From the NCBI GenBank assembly GCA_028871575.1, contig JAGWMW010000008.1, forward strand, positions 1-37,503: a DNA stretch of 37,503 nucleotides, given 5' to 3'. This DNA is from Burkholderiales bacterium (GTDB lineage: Bacteria > Pseudomonadota > Gammaproteobacteria > Burkholderiales > Burkholderiaceae_C). The notes below the pieces were generated by a model. The model saw nothing but the letters and a program-made list of their open reading frames with translations, was not told the DNA's origin and did no database searches. The position numbers and the translations under genes were made by a program. Every line of letters starts with the position of its first letter. Within the stretch, counting starts at the first letter, position 1. This document shows, one piece after another, positions 25,244-33,842 of this stretch.

Positions 25244-26206
25244 CTATTTCAGCAGCCCGGTCTCGCGCCAGTAGCGCTCGGCCCCCGGATGCAGCGGCAC
25301 CGGCGCGCCCTTGTAGGCATGCTCGGGCGAGATGCCCTTGGCGGCCGAGTGCGCGGCCACCAGCGCCGGCAGGTTGGTGAACAGGGTCTTGGTCATCGCG
25401 TAGACCTCGTCGGCCGGCACGGCCTCGCTGGTGACGAGGTAGTTCTGCACCGCGGCCGTGGGCACGTCGGCCTCCTGGCCGTCATAGGTGCGGGCCGGGA
25501 TCGATGCCACCTGGTAGGCCGGGTCGCCGACGCGGGCCACCACCTCGGGCGGCACCGGCACGACCACGATCCTCATCGCCGTGGCCAGGTCGCGCAGCGA
25601 GGACACGCCCAGGCCGGCCGACTGCACCGTGGCGTCGAGCTGGCGGTTCTTCATCAGCTCGACCGACTCGCCGAAGCCCAGGTACTCGACCTTGCCCAGG
25701 TCGGCGTAGGCCAGGCCGGCGGCCTTGAGGATGGCGCGCGCGTTCAGCTCGGTGCCCGACTTCGGCGCCCCCACCGACAGGCGCTTGCCCTTGAGGTCGG
25801 CCAGGGTCCGGATGCCCGAGTCGGCGCTGGCCACGACCTGGATGTAGTTCGCGTAGATGCCGGCCACGGTGCGCAGCTTCTTCAGCGGCTTGGGAAACCC
25901 GGCCTCGGCGTTGCCGCGCCAGGCATCGGACAGCGCGTCGCCCAGCGTGAATGCGATCTCGCCGCGGCCGGCCTCGATCAGGTTGAGGTTCTCGGCCGAG
26001 GCCTTGGTGGCCTGCACGCTCACCCGGGCGCCGGGCAGCGCCTTGGCGTAGAGCTGCGACAGGGCCACGCCCAGCGGGTAGTACACGCCGCTGGTGCCGC
26101 CGGTCAGCACCGTGACGAACGAGGCCTGGGCCAGCGCCAGGCCGGACGTGAGGACGCAGCCGGCGGCGGCCAGCCACAGGGCGCCCATGCGCAGGAATCG
26201 TGTCAT
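25244..26206 (-). CDS. TAXI family TRAP transporter solute-binding protein
   Basis: 320 aa from MTRFLRMGALWLAAAGCVLTSGLALAQASFVTVLTGGTSGVYYPLGVALSQLYAK; GGAGGAGG upstream of the ATG. Confidence 0.95.
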   Translation of the reverse strand: MTRFLRMGALWLAAAGCVLTSGLALAQASFVTVLTGGTSGVYYPLGVALSQLYAKALPGARVSVQATKASAENLNLIEAGRGEIAFTLGDALSDAWRGNAEAGFPKPLKKLRTVAGIYANYIQVVASADSGIRTLADLKGKRLSVGAPKSGTELNARAILKAAGLAYADLGKVEYLGFGESVELMKNRQLDATVQSAGLGVSSLRDLATAMRIVVVPVPPEVVARVGDPAYQVASIPARTYDGQEADVPTAAVQNYLVTSEAVPADEVYAMTKTLFTNLPALVAAHSAAKGISPEHAYKGAPVPLHPGAERYWRETGLLK

Positions 26207-26305
26207 CGAAGGCCTCCTCCAGTGAAGACATGTTGCCGCGAGATGACGCGCCTGACACTTAGGGCGTGCACCCAGCGCGGCGGGTGCCGCTCGAAGGCCG
26301 GCGGG

Positions 26306-26351
26306 CTGCGCGCGGCCGCGCGCAGCGGTGGTCTCGGAGCGAACCGCCGCT
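26306..26351. terminator. GC-rich palindrome plus hairpin between the histidine kinase and TAXI genes
   Basis: Perfect 20-bp palindrome CTGCGCGCGGCCGCGCGCAG (26306-26325) overlapping hairpin AGCGGTGGT(26324-26332)/ACCGCCGCT(26343-26351) with one G-T pair. Confidence 0.4.
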
Positions 26352-26397
26352 CGCAGAGGCTGGGCCCGCCGCGCGCTGGCGCGCGCAGGTCGCGGGC

Positions 26398-27840
26398 TTA
26401 GCGCGCGCTGCCGCGCGCGGTGGCCGACGGCACCCGCTTCAGGCGCAGGTGGGCCACGAGGCCGCCGTCGGGGGCGTTGGCCAGCTCGAGGTTGCCGCCC
26501 ATGCGGTGCATCGCCTTGTCGACGATGGCCAGTCCCAGGCCGGCGCCGGTGGCGGCGGTGCGCGCGGCGTCGCCGCGGAAGAAGGGCGTGGTCAGCTGCG
26601 GCAGCTTCTCGGGGGCCACGCCGGGGCCGTGGTCGCGCACGCTGACGATGGCCCAGGGCCCGGTCTTGACGCAGCTCACCGACACCTCGGCCACGCCGGT
26701 GTAGGTGCCGCGGCCGTAGCGGCGCGCGTTCTCGAACAGGTTCAGGAACACGCGGCCGAGCTCGGTCTCGTCGGCCATCACCTCGAGGTCGGGCGGCACG
26801 CGGGCCGAGATCTTGATCTGGCCCGGGTCGCGGAAGGCGGCGGCCTCGCGGTCGAGGAGCTGCGCCACCGAGACCGGCCGCAGCTGGGTCTCGCCCGGGC
26901 GGGCGTAATCCATGAACTTGTCGATGATGGCGTCGAGCTGGTCGATGTCCAGCGCCATGTTGCGCTTGGCCTCCTCGTCGCTGACGCTCATCTCGGTCTC
27001 CAGCCGCAGCCGGGCCAGCGGGGTGCGCAGGTCGTGGCTGATGCCGGCCAGCATCACCGCGCGGTCTTCCTCCACCCGCGCCAGCTCGCGCGCCATGCGG
27101 TTGAAGCCCTTGTTGACCTCGCGGATCTCGCTGGTGAGGGTGTTCTCGTCCAGGCGCGAGTCGAGGTCGCCGTCGCGGATGCGGCTGGCCGCGAACGACA
27201 GCTGCTTCAGCGGCCGGTTGATCAGGCTGGCGATGGCCACCGAGCCCAGCAGCGTGGCCAGCAGCGCGATGCCGACCCAGATCAGCCAGGTCGTGCGGTT
27301 GATGGGGCTGGCCTGGCCGGCGTCGGCCTGCAGCCAGTACAGGTCGTGGTCGATCGAGAAGCCCACCCACATGCCGGGCGTGCCGTTGACGTTGCGCGCC
27401 ACCACCGCGCCGGGGCCGAGCGCGTTCTTGAGCTCGGCGCTGACGCGGCGCGTGAAGGCGTCGACGCCGTAGTCCTCCCAGCGGTCCTGCGGCTCGCGCG
27501 GGGTGACCTTGGTCGCCTCCTGCGCCGTCAGGCTCTTGATCAGCGCCAGCCGGTTGATGCCGTCGGCCTGGCGCAGCGCGGCGCGCGCCAGGTTGACGAG
27601 GCCGGCGGTCTGCTGCGCGGCCTGCACCGCGCGCGGCTCGAGCTCGAGCGCGCGCAGCGTCAGCACCCAGGCCGCGATGCCGCCGGCCAGCAGCAGCGCC
27701 AGCAGGAAGAAGGTGCGCCAGAACAGGCTCAGCCCGACCGCGCTGCGGCGCTTGGCGGGCGCCGGCCGGGCGCGCGTGCCCAGCGCGCTGGCGGGGACCG
27801 GTTCAGCTCGCGCCATCGGGGACGAAGACATAGCCCACAC
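26398..27840 (-). CDS. Sensor histidine kinase (EnvZ-like)
   Basis: 480 aa (alternative starts 27831, 27816); HAMP-like region, MLAGISHDLRTPLARLRLETEMS, DHGPGVAPEKLPQL, GAGLGLAIVDKAMHRMGG. Confidence 0.93.
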   Translation of the reverse strand: MWAMSSSPMARAEPVPASALGTRARPAPAKRRSAVGLSLFWRTFFLLALLLAGGIAAWVLTLRALELEPRAVQAAQQTAGLVNLARAALRQADGINRLALIKSLTAQEATKVTPREPQDRWEDYGVDAFTRRVSAELKNALGPGAVVARNVNGTPGMWVGFSIDHDLYWLQADAGQASPINRTTWLIWVGIALLATLLGSVAIASLINRPLKQLSFAASRIRDGDLDSRLDENTLTSEIREVNKGFNRMARELARVEEDRAVMLAGISHDLRTPLARLRLETEMSVSDEEAKRNMALDIDQLDAIIDKFMDYARPGETQLRPVSVAQLLDREAAAFRDPGQIKISARVPPDLEVMADETELGRVFLNLFENARRYGRGTYTGVAEVSVSCVKTGPWAIVSVRDHGPGVAPEKLPQLTTPFFRGDAARTAATGAGLGLAIVDKAMHRMGGNLELANAPDGGLVAHLRLKRVPSATARGSAR

Positions 27841-28537
27841 CCCAGACGGTCTGGATGTAGCGCGGCTGCGCCGGGTCGGGCTCGAGCATCTTGCGCAGGC
27901 GCGAGATCTGCACGTCCAGGCTGCGGTCGAAGGGCTCGAACTCGCGCCCCCGCGCCAGCTGCGCCAGCTTGTCGCGCGACAGCGGCTGGCGCGGGTGCCG
28001 CACCAGCGCCTTGAGCATGCTGAACTCGCCCGTGGTCAGCGCGATCTGCTCGCCGTTCTTGGACAGGCGGCGCAGCGAGAGGTCGAACTCGAAGGGGCCG
28101 AAGCTGACCACCTCGGCGTCCTTGGACGGCGCGCCGGGCGCCTCGGGCGCGGGCCGGCGGCGCAGCACGGCGTGGATGCGCGCCAGCAGCTCGCGCGGGT
28201 TGAAGGGCTTGGGCAGGTAGTCGTCGGCGCCGACTTCCAGGCCGACGATGCGGTCCACGTCCTCCACCTTGGCCGTGAGCATGATGATGGGCGTGAGGTC
28301 GTTGGCCGCGCGCAGCCGGCGGCAGATGCTCAGGCCGTCCTCGCCCGGCAGCATCAGGTCGAGCACGATGAGGTCGACCGTCTCGCGCGTGAGCACGCGG
28401 TTCAGCGCCTTGGCGTCCTCGGCCAGCAGGACGTCGAAGCCCTCCTGCGAGAGATAGCGCCGCAGCAGGTCGCGGATGCGGGCGTCGTCGTCGACGACGA
28501 CGATGCGGTCGGTGCGGGCGCTGGGGCTGGTGCTCAT
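27803..28537 (-). CDS. ompR: Response regulator, OmpR family
   Basis: 244 aa from MSTSPSARTDRIVVVDDDARIRDLLRRYLSQEGF; LIVLDLMLPGEDGLSICRRLR, KPFNPRELLARI, winged-helix RSLDVQISRLRKMLEPDPAQPRYIQTVWGVGYVF. Confidence 0.94.
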   Translation of the reverse strand: MSTSPSARTDRIVVVDDDARIRDLLRRYLSQEGFDVLLAEDAKALNRVLTRETVDLIVLDLMLPGEDGLSICRRLRAANDLTPIIMLTAKVEDVDRIVGLEVGADDYLPKPFNPRELLARIHAVLRRRPAPEAPGAPSKDAEVVSFGPFEFDLSLRRLSKNGEQIALTTGEFSMLKALVRHPRQPLSRDKLAQLARGREFEPFDRSLDVQISRLRKMLEPDPAQPRYIQTVWGVGYVFVPDGAS

Positions 28538-28551
28538 GGGCCACTCCCTAT

Positions 28552-28617
28552 TTGTAACAGCCGCATTGTGGGGTGTCGGCTCCGCGGCCACCCGAGCCCC
28601 CTGACCACTGGTTACAA
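28552..28617. promoter_or_regulatory. Perfect inverted repeat TTGTAAC ... GTTACAA in the ompR/SIMPL divergent region
   Basis: TTGTAAC at 28552-28558, GTTACAA at 28611-28617, 52 bp apart, in a very GC-rich background. Confidence 0.5.
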
Positions 28618-28637
28618 GTCTTTCGGGCGATGATCGC

Positions 28638-28672
28638 GGCCCGGCGCCGGCGCCGATTCGCGGCGCCGGGCC
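28638..28672 (+). other. Strong hairpin (12-bp perfect stem, 11-nt loop) upstream of the SIMPL gene
   Basis: GGCCCGGCGCCG(28638-28649)-gcgccgattcg-CGGCGCCGGGCC(28661-28672). Confidence 0.75.
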
Positions 28673-28691
28673 ACGCCTGCGAAGGACTGCC

Positions 28692-29459
28692 ATGCCGACC
28701 CCGCCTGCCCCCAGCCGCGCGACCCTGCGCCGGCTTGCGATCGCTGCCCCATGCGCCGCCGTGGCGCTGGCGCTGTGGCCCGCCGCGGCCCGGGCGCAGG
28801 ACGCCGCCGGGGCGCACGACGTGGTGGTGCTGGCCGCCAGCGCCAGCACCGAGGTGCCCGAGGACTGGCTGACGGTGGTCTTCACCGCGCGCCGCGAGGG
28901 CAGCGACGCGGCGGCCGTGCAGGCCCAGCTGCGCCAGGCCGTGGCGGCGGCCCTGGTGCCGGCGCGTGCGGTGGCGCAGCCGGGGCAGATCGAGGTGCAG
29001 ACCGGCGGCTTCTCGCTCGCCCCGCGCTACGCCCCGCCGCGGCCCGCGGCGGCGGCCGGCCCTGTGATCGCGGGCTGGCAGGGCAGCGCCGAGCTCGTCG
29101 TGCAGGGGCGCGACATCGCGGGCATCGCCGCGCTCACGGGCCGCATCCACAGCATGAGCATCGGGCGCGTGGGCTTCTCGCTCTCGCGCCAGGCGCGCGA
29201 GCGGGTCGAGGCCGAGACCACGGCGCAGGCGATCGAGCGCTTCCGCGCCCGCGCCGCGATGGTGGCGCGCCAGTTCGGCTTCGGCGGCTACACGCTGCGC
29301 GAGGCCACGCTGTCCACGGAGCCGTCCGGCCCGCAGCCGCTGCCCATGCCGATGATGCGGGCGATGGCCGCGCCCGAGGCCGCCGAGCCGGCGCTGCCGG
29401 TGGAGGCCGGCAAGGCCACCGTGACCGTCAGCGTCAGCGGCAGCGTGCAGCTGAAGTAA
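28692..29459 (+). CDS. SIMPL (DUF541) domain periplasmic protein
   Basis: 255 aa; signal peptide ending AARAQ; VVVLAASASTEVPEDWLTVVFTARREG, terminal KATVTVSVSGSVQLK. Confidence 0.85.
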   Translation: MPTPPAPSRATLRRLAIAAPCAAVALALWPAAARAQDAAGAHDVVVLAASASTEVPEDWLTVVFTARREGSDAAAVQAQLRQAVAAALVPARAVAQPGQIEVQTGGFSLAPRYAPPRPAAAAGPVIAGWQGSAELVVQGRDIAGIAALTGRIHSMSIGRVGFSLSRQARERVEAETTAQAIERFRARAAMVARQFGFGGYTLREATLSTEPSGPQPLPMPMMRAMAAPEAAEPALPVEAGKATVTVSVSGSVQLK

Positions 29460-29469
29460 GGTGGCACCC

Positions 29470-30336
29470 ATGAACGAACCCCGACTCGCCTTCGTCGACT
29501 GCCTGGACACCCGCGGCCTGCACCGGCTGGCCTACTGGGACTGGGGCGACCCGGCCAACCCGCAGGTGCTGGTCTGCGTGCACGGCCTGTCGCGCCAGGG
29601 CCGCGACTTCGACACCCTCGCACGCGACCTGAGCGATCGCTATCGCGTCGTCTGCCCCGACATCGTCGGCCGCGGCCGCTCGGACTGGCTGGCCGACCCC
29701 GCCGGCTACGCCATCCCGGCCTACGTCGCCGACATGGTGACCCTGGTCGCGCGGCTGAACGTGCCGCAGGTGGACTGGGTGGGCACCTCGATGGGCGGCC
29801 TGATCGGCCTCGGGCTGGCGGCGCTGCCGCGCTCGCCCGTGCGCCGCCTGGTGCTCAACGACGTGGGGCCGGCGATCGAGGCCAAGGCGCTGCAGCGCAT
29901 CGGCAGCTACCTGGGCGTGCCCGCGCACTGGAAGAGCGTGGACGAGGCGGCCGACGCGCTCTGGGCCATCTCGCGCGGCTTCGGCCCGCACACGCGCGAG
30001 CAGTGGCTGGCGCTGACGCGGCCGCAGCTGGTGAGCGACGGCGACGGCTACAAGTCGCACTACGACCCGGCCATCGCGCTGGCGCTGCGCGCGGCCACGC
30101 CCGAGCAGGCCGCGGCGGGCGAGGCTGTGCTGTGGCAGAGCTACGACCGCCTGCGCTGCCCGACCCTGCTGCTGCGCGGCGCCGAGTCCGACCTGCTGAG
30201 CCCGGCCACGGCCCAGGCGATGACGCAGCGCGGCCCCAAGGCGCGCCTGGTCGAGTTCGCCGGCGTGGGCCATGCGCCGACCCTCGTGGCCCCCGACCAG
30301 CGCGCCGCGGTACGCGACTTCCTGCTCGGCCCGTGA
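29470..30336 (+). CDS. Alpha/beta hydrolase
   Basis: VLVCVHGLSRQGRDFDTLARDLS, DWVGTSMGGLIGLGLAAL; in-frame GTG at 29461 or ATG at 29470. Confidence 0.92.
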   Translation: MNEPRLAFVDCLDTRGLHRLAYWDWGDPANPQVLVCVHGLSRQGRDFDTLARDLSDRYRVVCPDIVGRGRSDWLADPAGYAIPAYVADMVTLVARLNVPQVDWVGTSMGGLIGLGLAALPRSPVRRLVLNDVGPAIEAKALQRIGSYLGVPAHWKSVDEAADALWAISRGFGPHTREQWLALTRPQLVSDGDGYKSHYDPAIALALRAATPEQAAAGEAVLWQSYDRLRCPTLLLRGAESDLLSPATAQAMTQRGPKARLVEFAGVGHAPTLVAPDQRAAVRDFLLGP

Positions 30337-32564
30337 AGCCGGCCGCCGATGGCGTGCCGGCGCAGGACGCCGCGGCCATCGTCCACCTGGCCAGCGCCGA
30401 CGATGCGCGCCTGGCCGACCCCGAGCAGCGCGCACGGGCCTTCGCCGAGCCGCTGCTGGCCGGCCAGGTGCTGGACACTGGCGAGCCCGCCTACGCCCAT
30501 GCCCAGGGCGTGGCCGCGGTGCTGCGCGCCATCGGTGGCGGGCCGGCGCTGTGCGCGGCGGCCTACCTGGTCTACGCCGGCGACCACCTGCAGCGCCCCG
30601 AGGAGACGGTGCGCAAGGCCTTCGGGCCCTCGTACGCCAGCCTGGTGGCGCTCACGCGCAAGCTGGTGCAGATCCAGCGCGCCGTGCGCGCGGCGCAGGG
30701 CGGTGCCGGGCCGCAGCAGGTCGAGCCGGTGCGCAAGATGCTGCTGGCGTTCTCGCGCGACCTGCGCGTGGTGCTGCTGCGCCTGGCCTCGCGCCTGCAG
30801 ACCCTGCGCTGGCATGCCGCCAGCAGGACGCCGTGCCCGGCCGAGCTCGCGCGCGAGTCGCAGCAGGTGTTCGCGCCGCTGGCCAACCGCCTGGGCATCT
30901 GGCAGATCAAGTGGGAGCTCGAGGACCTGGCCTTCCGCTTCCTGCAGCCGCAGGACTACCAGCGCATGGCCGAGCTGGTGGCCGCCAAGCGCGGCGAGCG
31001 CGAGCAGCGCGTGCAGGCCGCGCGCGATGCACTGGCCGCGCTGCTGGCCGCGGCCGGCATCGAGGCCGATGTGCAGGGCCGGCCCAAGCACCTGTACAGC
31101 CTGTGGAAGAAGATGCAGGGCAAGGGCCTGGCCTTCGAGCAGGTGCACGACCTGCGCGCCCTGCGCGTGATCGTGGCCGACGTGCCGGCCTGCTATGCCG
31201 CGCTGGCGCGCGTGCAGGCCGCCTGGCCGCCGCTGCCGGGCGAGTTCGACGACTACATCGCGCGCCCCAAGCCCAACGGCTACCAGAGCCTGCACACGGT
31301 GGTGCAGGACGCCGACGGCCGGCCGCTGGAGGTGCAGATCCGCACCCGCGCCATGCACGAGCACGCCGAGCACGGCGTGGCCGCGCACTGGATGTACAAG
31401 GAGGCGGGCGTGCGCGGCTATGCCGGGGTCAGCGCGGGCGGCGAACAGGAAGAGCGCATCGCCCAGGCGCGCAAGGCCGTGCTGCGCGAGCTGCTGGCCT
31501 GGGAGCGCGATTTCAGCCACCCCGATGCCGCGCCCGCCGCCGCGCCGGCCGCCGGCGCCGCGGAACGCCTGTACGTGTTCACGCCGCAGGCCGCCATCCT
31601 CGAGCTGCCCGCGGGCGCCACGCCGGTGGACTTCGCCTACAGCCTGCACACCGACCTCGGCCACCGCTGCCGCGGGGCGCGGGTCGACGGCGCGATGGTG
31701 CCGCTGAACACCGCGCTGCAGTCGGGGCAGACGGTGGAGATCGTCGCGGCCAAGGAAGGCGGGCCCTCGCTGGACTGGCTCAACCCCGAACTGCACTACC
31801 TGGCCAGCCCGCGTGCGCGGGCCAAGGTGCGGGCCTGGTTCCATGCCGAGCAGCAGGCGCAGACCATCGCCCGCGGCCGCGATGCCGTCGAGCGGCTGCT
31901 GCAGCGCGAAGGCCGCACCGCGCTGGAGCGCGACGCGCTGGCGGCGCAGCTGGGCTTCCAGGGCGCGCAGGCGCTGTACGAGGCGGTGGGCAAGGACGAG
32001 TTCTCGCTGCGCCCGATCGAAGCCTTGTTGCGGCCGGCCGAGCCCGCGCCGGCGGACGACCGCATCGCGCTGCACCGCCCGCGCAGCGAGACCGGCGGCG
32101 CGGGCAGCCGCAGCGATGTGCTGGTGGTGGGCCTGGACACGCTGCTCACCACGCTGGCGCGCTGCTGCCGCCCGGCGCCGCCCGACGCCATCGCCGGCTT
32201 CGTCACGCGCGGCCGCGGCGTGGCCGTGCACCGCCGCGACTGCAGCAACCTGGCCCACATGGCCGCCACGGCGCCGGGCCGGCTGATCGAGGTGGCCTGG
32301 GGCCGGCCGCTGGCCGAGCGGGCGCCCGTCTACCCGATGGACGTGGTGGTCGAGGCCAGCGACCGACCCGGCCTGCTGCGCGACATCGCCGAGCTCTTCG
32401 CCAAGGAGCGCCTGCACGTGACCGGCGTGCACACCCAGCGGGCGCAGACGCGCGGCGCGGCCTGGATGAGCTTCACCGTCGAGGCCCCCGACGCGACGCG
32501 GCTGGCCCCGGTGCTGGCCCAGATCGGGCAGGTGCCGGGGGTGCGGCAGGCGCGCCGCAGGTAG
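30333..32564 (+). CDS. relA: GTP pyrophosphokinase RelA ((p)ppGpp synthetase)
   Basis: GTG start overlapping the upstream stop by 4 bp (GTGA); GRPKHLYSLWKKMQGKGLAFEQVHDLRALRVIV, NGYQSLHTVVQDADGRPLEVQIRTRAMHEHAEHGVAAHW, TGS (FTPQAAILELPAGATPVDFAYSLHTDLGHRCRGARVDG) and ACT domains. Confidence 0.95.
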   Translation: MKPAADGVPAQDAAAIVHLASADDARLADPEQRARAFAEPLLAGQVLDTGEPAYAHAQGVAAVLRAIGGGPALCAAAYLVYAGDHLQRPEETVRKAFGPSYASLVALTRKLVQIQRAVRAAQGGAGPQQVEPVRKMLLAFSRDLRVVLLRLASRLQTLRWHAASRTPCPAELARESQQVFAPLANRLGIWQIKWELEDLAFRFLQPQDYQRMAELVAAKRGEREQRVQAARDALAALLAAAGIEADVQGRPKHLYSLWKKMQGKGLAFEQVHDLRALRVIVADVPACYAALARVQAAWPPLPGEFDDYIARPKPNGYQSLHTVVQDADGRPLEVQIRTRAMHEHAEHGVAAHWMYKEAGVRGYAGVSAGGEQEERIAQARKAVLRELLAWERDFSHPDAAPAAAPAAGAAERLYVFTPQAAILELPAGATPVDFAYSLHTDLGHRCRGARVDGAMVPLNTALQSGQTVEIVAAKEGGPSLDWLNPELHYLASPRARAKVRAWFHAEQQAQTIARGRDAVERLLQREGRTALERDALAAQLGFQGAQALYEAVGKDEFSLRPIEALLRPAEPAPADDRIALHRPRSETGGAGSRSDVLVVGLDTLLTTLARCCRPAPPDAIAGFVTRGRGVAVHRRDCSNLAHMAATAPGRLIEVAWGRPLAERAPVYPMDVVVEASDRPGLLRDIAELFAKERLHVTGVHTQRAQTRGAAWMSFTVEAPDATRLAPVLAQIGQVPGVRQARRR

Positions 32565-32600
32565 CCCGGGGCCGGGCGGCGCATCGTCGAGAATCTGCAG

Positions 32601-33323
32601 ATGACCGAATCCCGTGGCGCGACGGCCACCGCCGCTCTTCACCTTCAACCCCACGCCCATCCCGCCGCCTCGGGCCCGGCGGCCGGCGTGGCCCGAGACC
32701 AGTCGCGCCCCGAGGAGCTGGCCAACAGCCTCAGCCACGGCCTGGGGCTGTTGGCGGCGCTGGGCGCGGTGCCCGTCATCCTGGTGCATGCGGCGCGGCA
32801 CGACGGTGCGGCCCTCATCGCCGGCACGGCCATCTTCTGCACCACGGTCCTGCTGGTCTACCTGGTGTCGACGATCTATCACGCGCTGCCCACCGGCCGG
32901 GCCAAGCGCGTGTTCCAGATCCTGGACCACGCCTGCATCTATCTGCTGATCGCCGGCACCTACACGCCCTTCACCCTCGGCGTGCTGCGCGGGGCCTGGG
33001 GCTGGTCGCTGTTCGGGATCGTCTGGGGCCTGGCCCTGGTGGGCGTGGTGCTGAAGGCCTGGGGCAAGGCCGCGCGACCCATGGTCTCCACCGGCCTGTA
33101 CCTGTTCATGGGCTGGGTCGTCGTCATCGCCGCCGACCCGATGTTCGCCCGGGTGCCCACCGCGGGCCTGCTGTGGCTGGCCGCCGGCGGTCTGGCGTAC
33201 ACCGCGGGCGTGGCCTTCTTCGCCACCGACTCGAGGCTGCGCTACGGCCACGCGATCTGGCACGGCTTCGTCCTCGCGGGCACCGCCTGCCATGCCTTCG
33301 CCGTGCTGCGCTACGCGGCGTAG
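32601..33323 (+). CDS. trhA: Hemolysin III family (PAQR-type) membrane protein
   Basis: 240 aa; EELANSLSHGLGLLAALGAVPVI, STIYHALPTGRAKRVFQILDHACIYLLIAGTYTPF, GHAIWHGFVLAGTACHAFAV. Confidence 0.93.
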   Translation: MTESRGATATAALHLQPHAHPAASGPAAGVARDQSRPEELANSLSHGLGLLAALGAVPVILVHAARHDGAALIAGTAIFCTTVLLVYLVSTIYHALPTGRAKRVFQILDHACIYLLIAGTYTPFTLGVLRGAWGWSLFGIVWGLALVGVVLKAWGKAARPMVSTGLYLFMGWVVVIAADPMFARVPTAGLLWLAAGGLAYTAGVAFFATDSRLRYGHAIWHGFVLAGTACHAFAVLRYAA

Positions 33324-33347
33324 GCCGCGCCCGACCGATCCTGCCGG

Positions 33348-33361
33348 GGCCGCCGGCGGCC
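33348..33361. terminator. 14-bp palindrome GGCCGCCGGCGGCC between convergent genes (possible bidirectional terminator)
   Basis: Perfect palindrome between the trhA stop and the bacteriohemerythrin stop; no T-run. Confidence 0.35.
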
Positions 33362-33364
33362 GCT

Positions 33365-33832
33365 TCAGCCCCGCTTCGTGCCCGGGGCCGGCGCGGCGCC
33401 GAGGTATTCCGGGTAGGCCAGCTCGGCGATCGGGCGCAGCGGCGAGGTGCCGACATGCTGAACCACCCGCCGGTCGTGCTGGGCGATGTGCTGGGAGAGC
33501 CAATCGCTCAGGAAGGAGAGCAGGTCTTCCGGATACTCGCGCCGGTGCGCGATCTTGTCGACGTAGGCGTTGAGCTCGAGCAGCAGCTCGGCGTGCAGCG
33601 AGCGGTGCGCCTCCAGGCCGGCGTAGCCGGTCTCGCGCATCAGGTTCTCTTCGCTCAGGAAATGGAACTCGACGCACCGGACGACCTCGCGCACGATATG
33701 CCCGAGCGCATCGGCCGACTGCCGGGTCTTGATCGCGACATCGAGCTTGCGAAACAGCAGCACCAGCAGCCGGTGTTCGGCATCGACCAGCGGATGCCCG
33801 GTCTCCAGCGATCCGTCCCAATGGATGTACAT
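33365..33832 (-). CDS. Bacteriohemerythrin
   Basis: From MYIHWDGSLETGHPLVDAEHRLL; iron-ligand motifs EFHFLSEE, HRSLHAE, HIAQHDRRV. Confidence 0.92.
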   Translation of the reverse strand: MYIHWDGSLETGHPLVDAEHRLLVLLFRKLDVAIKTRQSADALGHIVREVVRCVEFHFLSEENLMRETGYAGLEAHRSLHAELLLELNAYVDKIAHRREYPEDLLSFLSDWLSQHIAQHDRRVVQHVGTSPLRPIAELAYPEYLGAAPAPGTKRG

Positions 33833-33842
33833 CGGCCGGCCC

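Noticed and set aside
23312-26401. 1029-aa plus-strand ORF opposite TRAP/TAXI genes
   Set aside because: Antisense shadow rich in R/H/Q/G; no domain.
28611-28617. PpsR/CrtJ-type sites (TGT-N12-ACA) given the phototrophic context
   Set aside because: I checked the ompR/SIMPL and TAXI upstream regions by eye and found no matching spacing; the bchD promoter is outside the window.
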